Part shown: piece after piece, positions 50,550 to 59,899 of the stretch
How the letters are laid out: each line of letters opens with the position of its first letter
Numbering within the stretch: position 1 is the first letter of the stretch
Assembly (NCBI GenBank): GCA_002691205.1
Contig: NZHD01000007.1
Span: 46,203-110,202 of the forward strand
Direction: 5' to 3'
DNA: 64,000 nt
From: Deltaproteobacteria bacterium
Lineage (GTDB): Bacteria > Myxococcota_A > UBA9160 > UBA4427
Made by a program: the position numbers and the translations under genes
The notes under the pieces: model-generated
What the model was told of the DNA's origin: nothing
The model's input: only the letters and a program-made list of their open reading frames with translations
Databases searched by the model: none

Positions 50550-52574
50550 TTACGCAGGACCCTCTTGGCTGTTCTGCAGTTGGGTCCATTCATAGTAGAG
50601 GCCTCGTTTTTGCATCAGTTCTTCATGATTTCCGGAGTCCACCGGACGTCCCTCGTCGAGAACGATGATACGATCGGCTTGGCGGACCGTTGAGAGTCGA
50701 TGAGCGATGAGGAAGATAGTGCGCTGACCGCGAAGCGATTGAACGGCGTCTTGAACCGTCTTTTCGGTTTTTGCATCGAGAGCGCTGGTCGCTTCGTCAA
50801 AGATCAGGATGGAAGGTTGTCGAAGGACCGCTCGGGCGATGGTGATCCTCTGGCGCTGCCCGCCAGAGAGAAGGGCGCCGAATTCACCCACCTGGGTTTG
50901 CCACTGGTCGGGCAAAGGGTCCACGAATTCATCTACGTGGGCAATTCGAGCCGCTGAAAATACCTCATCGTCGCTGGCCTCTAAGCGTCCGTATCGGATG
51001 TTTTCAAGGATCGTCGTATCGAATAGAAAGGCCTCTTGAGTCACGATGGCCACCTGATTGAGCAGGTCTTGTCGACGAAGCCTTTGGATATCGCGGCCAT
51101 CGATTTCGATGCAGCCTGAGTCGGGTTCGCTAAAGCGTAGGAGCAGGTCCATGAGGCTTGTCTTTCCTGCTCCAGTACGCCCAACAATGGCGATGACATC
51201 TCCAGCGTTCACCCTCAGGTTGAATCCGTCTAAGACTTGTTTTTTTCGCCCCTGTGAGTCTCTGTACGAGAAATGGATGTCACGAAAGCGAATTTCTTCT
51301 TCAATGGAGACCAGAGCTTCTGCCTTTGGATCGTCGGAGGGCTCTTCTTCTGCATCCAGAAGCGAGAAGAGCCGCTCTCCCGAGGCGACATGTTCCATCA
51401 GCTTGCCCCAGCCTCGGGCGAGATCTTTGACAGGCTTGTAGCTGGTGGCCAAGGCGGTTGAAAACCACGCGACATCGCCGAGACTGAGCCCAAAACGGCC
51501 ACTGATCACGAACAGGATGGCTGCGGCTAAGACGCCGATGCCTGCGGCGCTGTTGAGTCCTTCTACCGCGGCTCGAGAAAAAGCGCGATGTCGGGCCACG
51601 CGCATGTCGTGGCGAAAGAATCGGCCGGCTTCTTCTCCGAAAGCACGGCTTTCATTCTCTTCGCCATTGAACGCCTTGATCACTTTGATGCCCGATAGGA
51701 TGCCCATCAGTCGTCCGGTGACTTGGCCTAATTGAGCTTGTCGATGCAGCGAACGTTTCCGAATACTTCGCCCAAAAAAAAGCATGATGCCCGCGATGGG
51801 TGGGGCGACACAGAGGGAGAGTAGGGCGAGAGGCCAGGAGATATAAAACAGAGAGAAGAGTCCAGCCGCGACCATGCAGATAGAAATCGTAAAGTTTTGC
51901 AGGACAAGTTGGTTGACTTCGCGTGCTGAATTGATGTCATGTTGGAGTCGTGTCAGAAGGTCGCCCTGTCTCGCTTCGTTGTGACTTGACATGGGCATTT
52001 GAAGAAGTTTGGAGGCCAATTTACGCTGAAGATCTAGGTGGATTCGACCCATCGTAAAGTCGGACAGATAAGTTCGACCGAAGAGTGCGATGGGAGTGAT
52101 AAAGATGATTAGAGCGCCGATGGCGAGAAGTCTCTTGAGGGCGGCCCATATTTCGGGAGAGTCAGCCGGTTGAGGCTCGGTGGTTTTGTGCAGCGCGTTT
52201 GATTCCGTGACTTCGTGTTGGGTCGGTTTTTTTTCAATGGACTCTGATCTTGGGCCGATGAGCGGTTGATCAAAATGGCTCTGACTCGTCGCCGCGGGAA
52301 CGAGGATGCCGTCTAGAAGGGGCTTCATCATATAGGCTCGACCAAATCGCCCGGCCGCGAATAATCCACTCAGTAAAACAATGGCGATGATGAGAAGAAT
52401 GTAGGGTTGAGCCATGGCCAGCAGGCGGGTAAGGGGTTGCTGCGAGTGAGGCGAGCCACTTTTTTTGGGCTTGGAATCTGTAGCGGCTTGGCTCACCGGA
52501 GAGTCTCCGTCCGACGGTAGGTGGGGTGAGGCTGGGTTCCGATTAAAGTCTGGATTATTGGAGTTCCTCGGCAA
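50550..52574 (-). CDS. MsbA-like ABC exporter
   Basis: The 674-residue half-transporter has a hydrophilic Pro/Ser-rich N-terminus (about 50 residues), six helices, and an ATPase domain with GRTGAGKTSLMDLLLRF, LLSGGQRQRITIARAVL, Walker B ILIFDEATSALD and AHRLSTV. The fold and SGGQRQR fit MsbA/lipid exporters. A roughly 60-residue hydrophilic insert between the first two helices (about 95-145) is unusual. It may flip lipid A core, though this is inferred. TTG start overlaps the upstream FAD gene by 20 bases. Confidence 0.85.
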   Translation of the reverse strand: MPRNSNNPDFNRNPASPHLPSDGDSPVSQAATDSKPKKSGSPHSQQPLTRLLAMAQPYILLIIAIVLLSGLFAAGRFGRAYMMKPLLDGILVPAATSQSHFDQPLIGPRSESIEKKPTQHEVTESNALHKTTEPQPADSPEIWAALKRLLAIGALIIFITPIALFGRTYLSDFTMGRIHLDLQRKLASKLLQMPMSSHNEARQGDLLTRLQHDINSAREVNQLVLQNFTISICMVAAGLFSLFYISWPLALLSLCVAPPIAGIMLFFGRSIRKRSLHRQAQLGQVTGRLMGILSGIKVIKAFNGEENESRAFGEEAGRFFRHDMRVARHRAFSRAAVEGLNSAAGIGVLAAAILFVISGRFGLSLGDVAWFSTALATSYKPVKDLARGWGKLMEHVASGERLFSLLDAEEEPSDDPKAEALVSIEEEIRFRDIHFSYRDSQGRKKQVLDGFNLRVNAGDVIAIVGRTGAGKTSLMDLLLRFSEPDSGCIEIDGRDIQRLRRQDLLNQVAIVTQEAFLFDTTILENIRYGRLEASDDEVFSAARIAHVDEFVDPLPDQWQTQVGEFGALLSGGQRQRITIARAVLRQPSILIFDEATSALDAKTEKTVQDAVQSLRGQRTIFLIAHRLSTVRQADRIIVLDEGRPVDSGNHEELMQKRGLYYEWTQLQNSQEGPA

Positions 52575-53955
52575 TCAGGTCTCCACCCCTCCAGCCCAGC
52601 AAGAGGTCCCCTTCGAAACCCAAGCTGGCAACCCCGGCTCGATCCAGACGATACACGGGGGGGCGGCCGCTGGCTCTTAAGTTCATCACCACAGGCCAGC
52701 CGGCTCCTGGCTTGGGGTCATCGAGCCAACCGTCGTCGTCCCATTTGGGTCTTCTCTGTTTTCTTCTCTGGAGCCGGTCTTCAGAAAAAGGCATGAGGCT
52801 ACGAACTCGGTTTTCAAGCTCGTCTTCGACGGTTTGGTACTCGTCGAAATTGTGAGCGCGCATTCGAGCCACGAGGTCGACCTTGTCCGGTTCTTCTGCA
52901 CAGGCATAGGCCGTGATCGAGGCGGCTCGGCTTCGGGGGTCCTCCCCTTCGATTTCTTCGCCGAGTACGACCACCCTTTGGCCCATGCCGCGTGGGATGG
53001 CGTCTCGCTCGACTCTTAGATGAAGTCCGAGCCGTCGGCACGAGTTCGTTTTTGTTTTTAGGAAATTGGGTGTTTGGTCCGGGCCCAGTGCCTCGGAAAG
53101 GGCTGTGGGGCTCGCCGCAATGACCAGGCTACGGGCCAGCCACAAGTCATCGCTCTCAGCCACTCGAATACCCGGTTGGCCATCGGCAGAGATAAGCTCA
53201 AAGTCACCGGCCACGCTCCGAAAGTCTCCGTGCACGGCTTCGACTCGCCGCCGAAGCAGACCGGATAACCACGGAGGGGCATCTCCGAATCCGGCCCCGC
53301 CGGCTAAAGCGAGTCCCATCAGCCGGGCTCGTGCTTCTCCTGTGACCTTGGGCTGAGCTAAATTGGAGAGAACCGAGATCTGTGCATCGAAGAAGCGCTT
53401 GAGATCTCCGTCCAAGTGGGCGGCTTCCACGGGCAGTCCTCGGATGTAGGCTCCGCTGTTGGCTCCTCGCCCCAGGCCGATTCGGCGGCTGGTCCGGGCG
53501 ACCTCGGCCTCAAGCATGGCCCTTCGCTCGGCATCCGTGGCTTCATTCAGAATGCGAAGAAGCGAGTGGGCCTGCGATGGCTCGCAAAGACCCCATGCGC
53601 TGAGCTCGGCCATAGTGAGATCCAATCCGCCGGCGTCGACTCGCCATTTAGGCGAAACCACTTGATAGGCGAGACGTTCTGGCGTGATGCGGCGGCGATC
53701 AATGAGAGGGATATTCAAGGATCGAAAAGCGCTGTGGAGGGCTCCTTCGTCCCGAAGCCCAGAAAGGAAAAAGGGTTCGCGGAGTGCGGGGTGTTGTGCC
53801 CGAGCCGCATCTTCTTCGACAACGAGAACTCTTTTGTTGGCCGTTCCTAGCCGAACCGCAGCCACCAGAGCCGAAATGCCGCTCCCCAGTACGATTGCAT
53901 CCCAGCGCCTGGCCCTGAGCCGTGCGGCATCGGAGACGCGGCCCAGTTTCACCAT
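52555..53955 (-). CDS. FAD/NAD(P)-dependent oxidoreductase, phytoene-dehydrogenase-like
   Basis: The 466-residue protein has an N-terminal dinucleotide-binding motif AIVLGSGISALVAAVRLGTA (GSGISAL instead of the usual GxGxxGL) with the Glu of KRVLVVEE, and the C-terminal GDLLLGWRGGDLIAEELQ. The middle has no clear family motif. It may be a FAD-dependent desaturase or related oxidoreductase. It lies between purM and the MsbA-like gene, overlapping purM by one base and the exporter by 20 bases, so the three are probably cotranscribed. Substrate unknown. Confidence 0.65.
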   Translation of the reverse strand: MVKLGRVSDAARLRARRWDAIVLGSGISALVAAVRLGTANKRVLVVEEDAARAQHPALREPFFLSGLRDEGALHSAFRSLNIPLIDRRRITPERLAYQVVSPKWRVDAGGLDLTMAELSAWGLCEPSQAHSLLRILNEATDAERRAMLEAEVARTSRRIGLGRGANSGAYIRGLPVEAAHLDGDLKRFFDAQISVLSNLAQPKVTGEARARLMGLALAGGAGFGDAPPWLSGLLRRRVEAVHGDFRSVAGDFELISADGQPGIRVAESDDLWLARSLVIAASPTALSEALGPDQTPNFLKTKTNSCRRLGLHLRVERDAIPRGMGQRVVVLGEEIEGEDPRSRAASITAYACAEEPDKVDLVARMRAHNFDEYQTVEDELENRVRSLMPFSEDRLQRRKQRRPKWDDDGWLDDPKPGAGWPVVMNLRASGRPPVYRLDRAGVASLGFEGDLLLGWRGGDLIAEELQ

Positions 53956-55040
53956 TAAGTGCGGGGCCGGCTACCGGGGTCCATCAAAAGAGCTGGCTCA
54001 TCGGCTTCTTTGCGTTCGATGTGTCCGATCACGTAGGCCCGCTCACCCAATACGCTCAGTCGGTCGAGGATGTCTTCGCTTTGATCGGCAGGGGCGACCA
54101 CAAGCATGCCGATGCCGCAGTTGAAAACGCGCTGCAATTCGCTTTCGGGCAGTTCGGCCATGCGCTGAAGCCAGTCATAGACGCCGGGCCTCGGCCAAGC
54201 TTCGGGATCAATGCGAGCCCGGACACCGTTGGGCAGAACTCGAGGTACGTTGCCCAGGAATCCACCTCCGGTGACATGGCACATGCCGTGAATCTCAAAA
54301 TCACGGAGAAGGTTCAGCAATGGTTTGACGTAAATTCGAGTGGGCGTGAGGAGTGCGCTGGCCAGGCTTGTCTTCAACTCAGGCTCTTCGCCAAACAGCT
54401 CAGATCGACCGTCGGCGATGCTTTGATCCAAGATCTTTCGGACCAGCGAGTATCCATTGCTGTGGAAGCCGCTTGAGGCGATTCCAATGAGAGCATCGCC
54501 CTCCCGAATCGTGGAGCCGTCTACGACATTTTCGCGCTCCACGACGCCGACCGCGAAGCCCACGAGTTCAATTTCTCCCGGAGGATAGGAGCCTGGCATC
54601 GTGGCCGTTTCGCCGCCCAGCAGAGCACAGCCTGCTCTTTTGCACCCTTCGGCGACCCCTCTGAGCGCATCGCTGGCTCGCTTTTTGTCGAGCTCTCCCA
54701 TGGCGACATAGTCGAGGAAAATCAGGGGCTCGGCCCCTTGAACCACCAAGTCATTGACCACCATGGCCACGCAGTCGATTCCGATTGTGTCGTAGCGGCC
54801 AATTTGCGAGGCGAGTTGGAGCTTGGTCCCCACGCCATCGGTGGCCGCGACCATGATGGGGTCTTTGTATCGGTCGGGGGCCTTGAAAAGGCCCGCGAAC
54901 CCTCCGATCGAGGAGAGTACTTCCGGTCGATGGGTTCCACGGACGATTTCCTTGATATCGTCGATGAAAGCTTCATCGTGATCCAAATCTACACCCGCGG
55001 CCGCGTAGGCGGGCGCTGTTTTGTCGTTGTCGTCAGCCAC
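53955..55040 (-). CDS. purM: Phosphoribosylformylglycinamidine cyclo-ligase (AIR synthetase)
   Basis: The 361-residue protein has PIMVAATDGVGTKLQLA, IDCVAMVVNDLVVQGAEPLI, ALLGGETATMPGSYPPGEIEL and GIASSGFHSNGYSL, all PurM signatures. It makes aminoimidazole ribotide in purine synthesis. GTG start with a weak ribosome site. purN, a frequent neighbour, is not present; the downstream gene is the FAD oxidoreductase. Confidence 0.95.
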   Translation of the reverse strand: MADDNDKTAPAYAAAGVDLDHDEAFIDDIKEIVRGTHRPEVLSSIGGFAGLFKAPDRYKDPIMVAATDGVGTKLQLASQIGRYDTIGIDCVAMVVNDLVVQGAEPLIFLDYVAMGELDKKRASDALRGVAEGCKRAGCALLGGETATMPGSYPPGEIELVGFAVGVVERENVVDGSTIREGDALIGIASSGFHSNGYSLVRKILDQSIADGRSELFGEEPELKTSLASALLTPTRIYVKPLLNLLRDFEIHGMCHVTGGGFLGNVPRVLPNGVRARIDPEAWPRPGVYDWLQRMAELPESELQRVFNCGIGMLVVAPADQSEDILDRLSVLGERAYVIGHIERKEADEPALLMDPGSRPRT

Positions 55041-55126
55041 CTGCAGTTGGTAGGGAAGTAAGCTTGTTCAGTCAATCGGCGAGATAGCCCGCAGGGACGG
55101 CTTTTTGTCGTGCTAGAGTCAGATCC

Positions 55127-55840
55127 GTGAAGATTGCGGTTGTCATACCCGCGCTCGAAGAGTCAAAGCAGATCGCCGGTGCTGTTCAAAATGCCCAAGC
55201 TGCAAGTGATTCGAGCCGGAGTCCGGGCCCATCTGGGGTTGGCTGGACAGAGATTGAGGTGGTTGTGGTCGATGGAGGCAGTTTGGACGAGACCGTGAGT
55301 CTCGCCCGGAAGGCAGGGGCTCGGGTCATTTCGTCTGATTCCGGCCGTTCCCGGCAGCTTGAAGCCGGTTGGCGAGCTGTCTCAGCGGATATTGTCCTTT
55401 TTTTGCACGCGGATACTCGCTTGGAAGCGGGCTGGAGTTCGGCCATCGCAGGCGCGATGAAAGAACCTGGCGTTGTGGGAGGGGCTTTTCAGCTGTGCTT
55501 TGGCGATCCGGGCTTTGGTTTCAGATGGATCGAATTTTTCGTTCGAATCCGTGTGGCCCTTTTCGGGCTGCCCTATGGTGATCAGGCTATTTTTATTCGA
55601 CGCCCGGTGCTTGAGGCGATGGGAGGCCTTAGGCCAGTGCCGATCATGGAAGACTTGGATTTGGTTCAGGGAATGAAGAAGTACGGGCGAATGCAATCTC
55701 TCCCCCTCAAAGCCACCACTTCGGCCCGCCGATATGCGGATCAGGGGCTGTTACGTACGGTGCTTCTGCACGGGTTGGCTCTTTTAGCGTGGCGATTCGG
55801 AGTAGACCGAGAGCGTATTGCAAGGTGGTCTCGACGGTGA
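55127..55840 (+). CDS. TIGR04283-type family 2 glycosyltransferase
   Basis: The 237-residue protein has VVIPALEESKQIAGAVQNAQ, EVVVVDGGSLDET, SDSGRSRQLEAGW, VLFLHADTRLEAGW, LPYGDQAIFIRRPVLEAMGG, PIMEDLDLVQGMKKYG. These mark the TIGR04283 glycosyltransferase family, some members of which are annotated in arsenosugar synthesis. The actual substrate here is not known. It overlaps the heterodimeric ABC exporter by four bases, so it might supply that exporter. GTG start, diverging from purM. Confidence 0.82.
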   Translation: MKIAVVIPALEESKQIAGAVQNAQAASDSSRSPGPSGVGWTEIEVVVVDGGSLDETVSLARKAGARVISSDSGRSRQLEAGWRAVSADIVLFLHADTRLEAGWSSAIAGAMKEPGVVGGAFQLCFGDPGFGFRWIEFFVRIRVALFGLPYGDQAIFIRRPVLEAMGGLRPVPIMEDLDLVQGMKKYGRMQSLPLKATTSARRYADQGLLRTVLLHGLALLAWRFGVDRERIARWSRR

Positions 55841-57693
55841 GTGCAGCTCCGGTGACTTCAGCGGCGGAGATGGGCGAAAGTCCGGTTCGGCACGCATTGC
55901 GTCGGCTTTGGGTCTACCTCAGGCGCAACGGCGTTTACTATACAGGCTGGTCGATTTTGACTTTGCTGTACGTGGCTGCGTTCGTTGCAGTCCCCATGCT
56001 GGTGGGCTGGGCCATTGAAGGGGCTTTGTCCGAAGACGTTTCGCAACGTGAGATGACCTTTCGTTTTGGAACGCTTTTGGCCGTCGCTCTTGTGAGAGGA
56101 GTGCTTCGCTTTCTCTCGCGATACCTCGTTTTCACAGCGGCGCGCGAAATCGAATATGAAATGAGGAATGACCTCTTCGGTCACCTGCAAAGGCTTCCTC
56201 AGTCCTTCTACTTTAAATGGCGGACAGGCGACTTAATGAGTCGCTGCGTGAACGATCTGAATGCAGTGCGTTTGATGCTTGGCCCAGGGTTGTTGTCGGT
56301 GGTGCAGACGCCGGTTCTCTTTGTGGGTGTTCTCGCCGCGATGTTTGTGATTGATCCGATTTTAGCCTTGCTTGTGCTGCTCCCCTACCCGCTGTTTATT
56401 TTTATTGCACGAGCCTTCGGTACCTCGCTTCACACCCGGAGCCTCGATCAGCAGGTGGGCTTGGCAAATCTATCGAATCAGGTTCAAGAGGCCGTCTCTG
56501 GCATTTCGGTTGTTAAGGCTTATGCGATGGAGTCGGAGCAGACGGGTCGTTTTAAACACGTGAATGACGAGTTGTATAAACGCGCTCTGAAACTGGTATT
56601 TGTGAATGGGGCGATGCCGGCCATCACGGGCATTCTCCCAGCCTTTGCCATGTTTGTGGTTCTTTTGGTGGGGGGGTCGAGGATTCACGATGGCCAGATG
56701 GATGTGGCCGAATTTTTTACTTTCGCGATGTATATCTGGGAGCTTACTTTTCCCACATTTATTATGGGCTGGGTGGTGGCTCTGATTCAACGTGGATCCG
56801 CGGCGATGCAACGGATCGATGAAGTGCTTTCTGTTGAGCCCTCTATCCGGGACCATGGCGAGGTAGCAGCCTTAGATTCTTTGACTGGAGAGATTGAATT
56901 TCGAGGATTAACCTTTCGGTACGACCCGTCCGAGGAAGCCACCGCAATCGATGATTTGACTCTGCGTGTTCCCGCTGGTTCGAGTTTGGGTGTTGTCGGT
57001 CCTGTTGGATCAGGAAAGACTACTTTGGCTTCCGTCATTCCTCGACTTTTTGAGGTGGACGATGGCCAAGTGTTCTTGGACGGAGTGGATATCAACCGGT
57101 TGTCGATCTCTATGCTGCGTTCAAAGATTTCGATGGTTCCACAAGATTCTTTTCTTTTCTCACTGAGCTTGGCAGAGAATGTGGCTTTCGGCCTTCCTGA
57201 AGACGCCAGCCAAGTAGAGATCACGCGCGCAGCCGAACGAGCTCAGCTGCTGACAGACATCCATGAACTACCCGATGGATTTTCAACATTGGTGGGCGAA
57301 CGCGGCGTCATGCTGTCAGGCGGCCAGAGGCAGCGAACGGCGCTGGCTCGGGCCCTTGCGCTGCGCCCCAGTATTCTCATTCTTGACGACACGCTCTCTG
57401 CGGTGGATGCTGAGACTGAAGCTGCGATTCAAGACGAACTGGGTCAAGTCTTTGAGGGACGTACGGTGGTCGTCGTGGCTTCGAGAGTTAGCACGGTCCG
57501 TGATTGTGACCAGATCGCCGTGATGGATCATGGCCGTTTGGTCGAGCTCGGCGATCACGCAACCCTTATTCAGGCTAACGGGCTTTATGCGCGCCTTTCG
57601 AGCGAGCAGGCACAAATGGAGCAAACACGTGAAGCCGCTCGGATTCCTCAAGCGGAAGCATCGTTGATCGAGCCAGAAGGGGTTGTTTCGTGA
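55837..57693 (+). CDS. ABC exporter half-transporter with degenerate ATPase site (subunit 1)
   Basis: The 618-residue protein has six helices and an ATPase domain with Walker A GPVGSGKTT (from 388), LSGGQRQRTALARAL, Walker B ILILDDTLSAVD, and ASRVSTV. The catalytic Glu after Walker B is Asp (D518) and the switch His is Ser (S549), so this site should hydrolyse ATP poorly. That is the pattern of the non-catalytic partner in TM287/288- or LmrCD-type heterodimers. It overlaps the GT gene and the second subunit by four bases each. GTG start; a longer reading would lie in the GT gene. Confidence 0.88.
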   Translation: MSAAPVTSAAEMGESPVRHALRRLWVYLRRNGVYYTGWSILTLLYVAAFVAVPMLVGWAIEGALSEDVSQREMTFRFGTLLAVALVRGVLRFLSRYLVFTAAREIEYEMRNDLFGHLQRLPQSFYFKWRTGDLMSRCVNDLNAVRLMLGPGLLSVVQTPVLFVGVLAAMFVIDPILALLVLLPYPLFIFIARAFGTSLHTRSLDQQVGLANLSNQVQEAVSGISVVKAYAMESEQTGRFKHVNDELYKRALKLVFVNGAMPAITGILPAFAMFVVLLVGGSRIHDGQMDVAEFFTFAMYIWELTFPTFIMGWVVALIQRGSAAMQRIDEVLSVEPSIRDHGEVAALDSLTGEIEFRGLTFRYDPSEEATAIDDLTLRVPAGSSLGVVGPVGSGKTTLASVIPRLFEVDDGQVFLDGVDINRLSISMLRSKISMVPQDSFLFSLSLAENVAFGLPEDASQVEITRAAERAQLLTDIHELPDGFSTLVGERGVMLSGGQRQRTALARALALRPSILILDDTLSAVDAETEAAIQDELGQVFEGRTVVVVASRVSTVRDCDQIAVMDHGRLVELGDHATLIQANGLYARLSSEQAQMEQTREAARIPQAEASLIEPEGVVS

Positions 57694-59543
57694 GTGATGC
57701 TTTGCATGAAGAGGAGGCGCTGGGCAAAGCCTATGACAGTCGTTTAATTGCGCTGCTGTGGCCCTACGTGTCCCCGTATCGCTGGCAGGTGCTCGCCACG
57801 TTGTTGCTCGTGATTCCCATGTTCTTGCTCGAGGTCATTCCTGCGTGGATTATTAAGAATGGGCTCGATTACGTTTTTGTGTCGGATTCTTCTGCGGCGA
57901 CGGAGTCTTCACTCGCCGCATATGTTCTTGATCCGCCCTGGGATCTTGCTCCGATTCTTTGGCTCGCCATCCTTTATATTCTCGTGGCCATCGTTTCTAT
58001 GGGGCTGCAGTTTTTTCATATGGTGTTGATGGCGATTACGGGACAGTCGGCCATGCGCGATGTGCGGACGGCTGTCTTTGCCAAGATTCAATCCTTGCAC
58101 TTGGGTTTTTTTGATACCTACCCAGTCGGGCGTCTCGTCACACGCACCAGCAACGATGTTGAAAATGTGGCCGAAATGTTTACGGCCGGCGTGGTGGCTT
58201 TAATTACGGACGTTTTCAAGATGGTGGGGTTTGCCGTTGTCCTTTTTTGGTTGAATCCCAAACTTGCACTGGCCACCTTTGCGGTGGTGCCTTTCTTAGC
58301 GGTCGCGACGGTTCTGTTTAGGCTGAGGGTGCGCGAGGCTTTTCGGGCCGTCCGAGTCCGAATCGCGAGAATTAATACATACATTCAAGAAAATATCATT
58401 GGTATGAAGGTGGTTCAGCTTTTCACGCGCGAAGCGAGGAACATGCGTGAGTTTGACCGCATGAATGCCGATCACAGAGATGCATGGAACAGTTCGATTA
58501 AATATGACGCGCTGCTTTTTGCGGCCGTCGACACCGCAGCTGGCGTAACGATTGCGGTGATTATTTGGTACGGGACAGGCCTCGTCGAAGCTGGAGTTCT
58601 ATATCAATTCATCGATTATATGCGGCGTTTTTTTCGACCCATGCAGGACCTTTCAGCCAAGTACTCAGTGATGCAATCCTCCATGGCCAGCAGCGAGAGA
58701 ATTTTTCAATTGCTTGAGACAAAGACGGAGGTGTCAGACCCTTCGGTCGTCTCGCTCGTAGAGAGTGTGGAAGGGCAAGAGGGCACGGTTCGTTTCGAAA
58801 ATGTGTGGTTCGCCTACCAAGGAGAAGACTGGGTCCTGAAGGATCTCTCCTTTGAAGTGGCTGCGGGCGAGCGTGTCGCCTTTGTCGGGGCCACGGGAGC
58901 GGGGAAGACAACAATCATTAGTTTGCTGTCTCGTTTTTATGAAATTCAGCGAGGGCGTATTTTGGTCGGAGGCATCGATATTCGAGACATGGCCCAGGGT
59001 GATCTCCGTCGCCGGGTGGCCACGGTCCTCCAGGACGTCTTTTTGTTCAACGGGTCGGTGACTGAAAACATCGCTCTGGGTCGAACAGACCTGAGTCAGG
59101 CCGAAATCGAGCACGCGGCTCAGGTGGTCGAGGCGCATTCTTTTATTAAACGGTTGCCTGAGGGGTACGAGACGGAGATTCGCGAACGGGGAACCAATTT
59201 GTCGGCCGGCCAGCGACAGTTGCTCTCCTTTGCGCGAGCCATCGCGCATGGGGGTGAGGTTTTAGTTCTTGATGAAGCGACCAGTTCCATTGATCGTGAG
59301 ACGGAAGCACTTGTCCAGAGGGGCATTCACACTTTGATGGAGGGGAAGACCGCAATTGCGATTGCTCACCGCCTGTCGACGATTCAGGATGTGGACCGGA
59401 TTTACGTCCTTGAACGGGGGGCGCTCGCTGAATCGGGAACCCACACGGAGCTTTTGTCCCGCGGGGGAATTTATCATCGTCTATTTACCATGCAGGACGC
59501 CCATGAAACGCAGTCGGCCTCCCGCGATCAAGCAATTCTCTAG
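57690..59543 (+). CDS. ABC exporter half-transporter with intact ATPase site (subunit 2)
   Basis: The 617-residue protein has Walker A GATGAGKTTI, Walker B VLVLDEATSSID with the catalytic E529, and the switch His H560 in AHRLSTI. Its signature is LSAGQRQ (504-510), not LSGGQ. Together with subunit 1's Asp and Ser changes this gives one degenerate and one normal site, as in heterodimeric ABC exporters. The cargo (drug, lipid or peptide) cannot be inferred. GTG start overlaps subunit 1 by 4 bases. Confidence 0.9.
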   Translation: MSDALHEEEALGKAYDSRLIALLWPYVSPYRWQVLATLLLVIPMFLLEVIPAWIIKNGLDYVFVSDSSAATESSLAAYVLDPPWDLAPILWLAILYILVAIVSMGLQFFHMVLMAITGQSAMRDVRTAVFAKIQSLHLGFFDTYPVGRLVTRTSNDVENVAEMFTAGVVALITDVFKMVGFAVVLFWLNPKLALATFAVVPFLAVATVLFRLRVREAFRAVRVRIARINTYIQENIIGMKVVQLFTREARNMREFDRMNADHRDAWNSSIKYDALLFAAVDTAAGVTIAVIIWYGTGLVEAGVLYQFIDYMRRFFRPMQDLSAKYSVMQSSMASSERIFQLLETKTEVSDPSVVSLVESVEGQEGTVRFENVWFAYQGEDWVLKDLSFEVAAGERVAFVGATGAGKTTIISLLSRFYEIQRGRILVGGIDIRDMAQGDLRRRVATVLQDVFLFNGSVTENIALGRTDLSQAEIEHAAQVVEAHSFIKRLPEGYETEIRERGTNLSAGQRQLLSFARAIAHGGEVLVLDEATSSIDRETEALVQRGIHTLMEGKTAIAIAHRLSTIQDVDRIYVLERGALAESGTHTELLSRGGIYHRLFTMQDAHETQSASRDQAIL

Positions 59544-59899
59544 GGGCGTCGGCGTGGAGCGAAAGCTCTAAGAGAGCACAGAACAGAGCGGTTTTGGTTG
59601 CGAAGAGGCGGTTGGGGATGTTACCTAGTTGGGGCCCCCTCGATAAAGGGTTGTTGGTCCTCAATGGGTCCAGACCCGATTCATTTTTCAGCTAGCCAGC
59701 GTGCCCAGATGGGTCGCATTTAGACCAAGTTCAAGGAGCGTGCTGACAAGTGGAAGAATGGACGGGAAATGGATGTTGGAACTCGCCGCTCCAGCATTGA
59801 ATTGAGTTCGACGCCATAAAGCGTGTTCATACGTGCCTATAGGAGGGCACCTTCGTTCCGGGTTTTTGGGCTCGGTTCTGAAGGATTCGAGGGAATTCA
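59544..59899. other. Intergenic region before smc
   Basis: This 356-base gap contains GGAGC GAAA GCTCT (59556-59569), a small stem with a GNRA loop right after the ABC gene, and probably the smc promoter. No tRNA, ORF with a credible ribosome site or T-run terminator was recognised. Confidence 0.4.

Noticed and set aside
55837..57693. ABC subunit 1 as a decayed transporter gene
   Set aside because: The rest of the gene is intact, and the changed residues match the known pattern of heterodimeric exporters.
59544..59899. ncRNA in the gap before smc
   Set aside because: Only a 5-pair GNRA stem was visible, which is too little to call an RNA gene.
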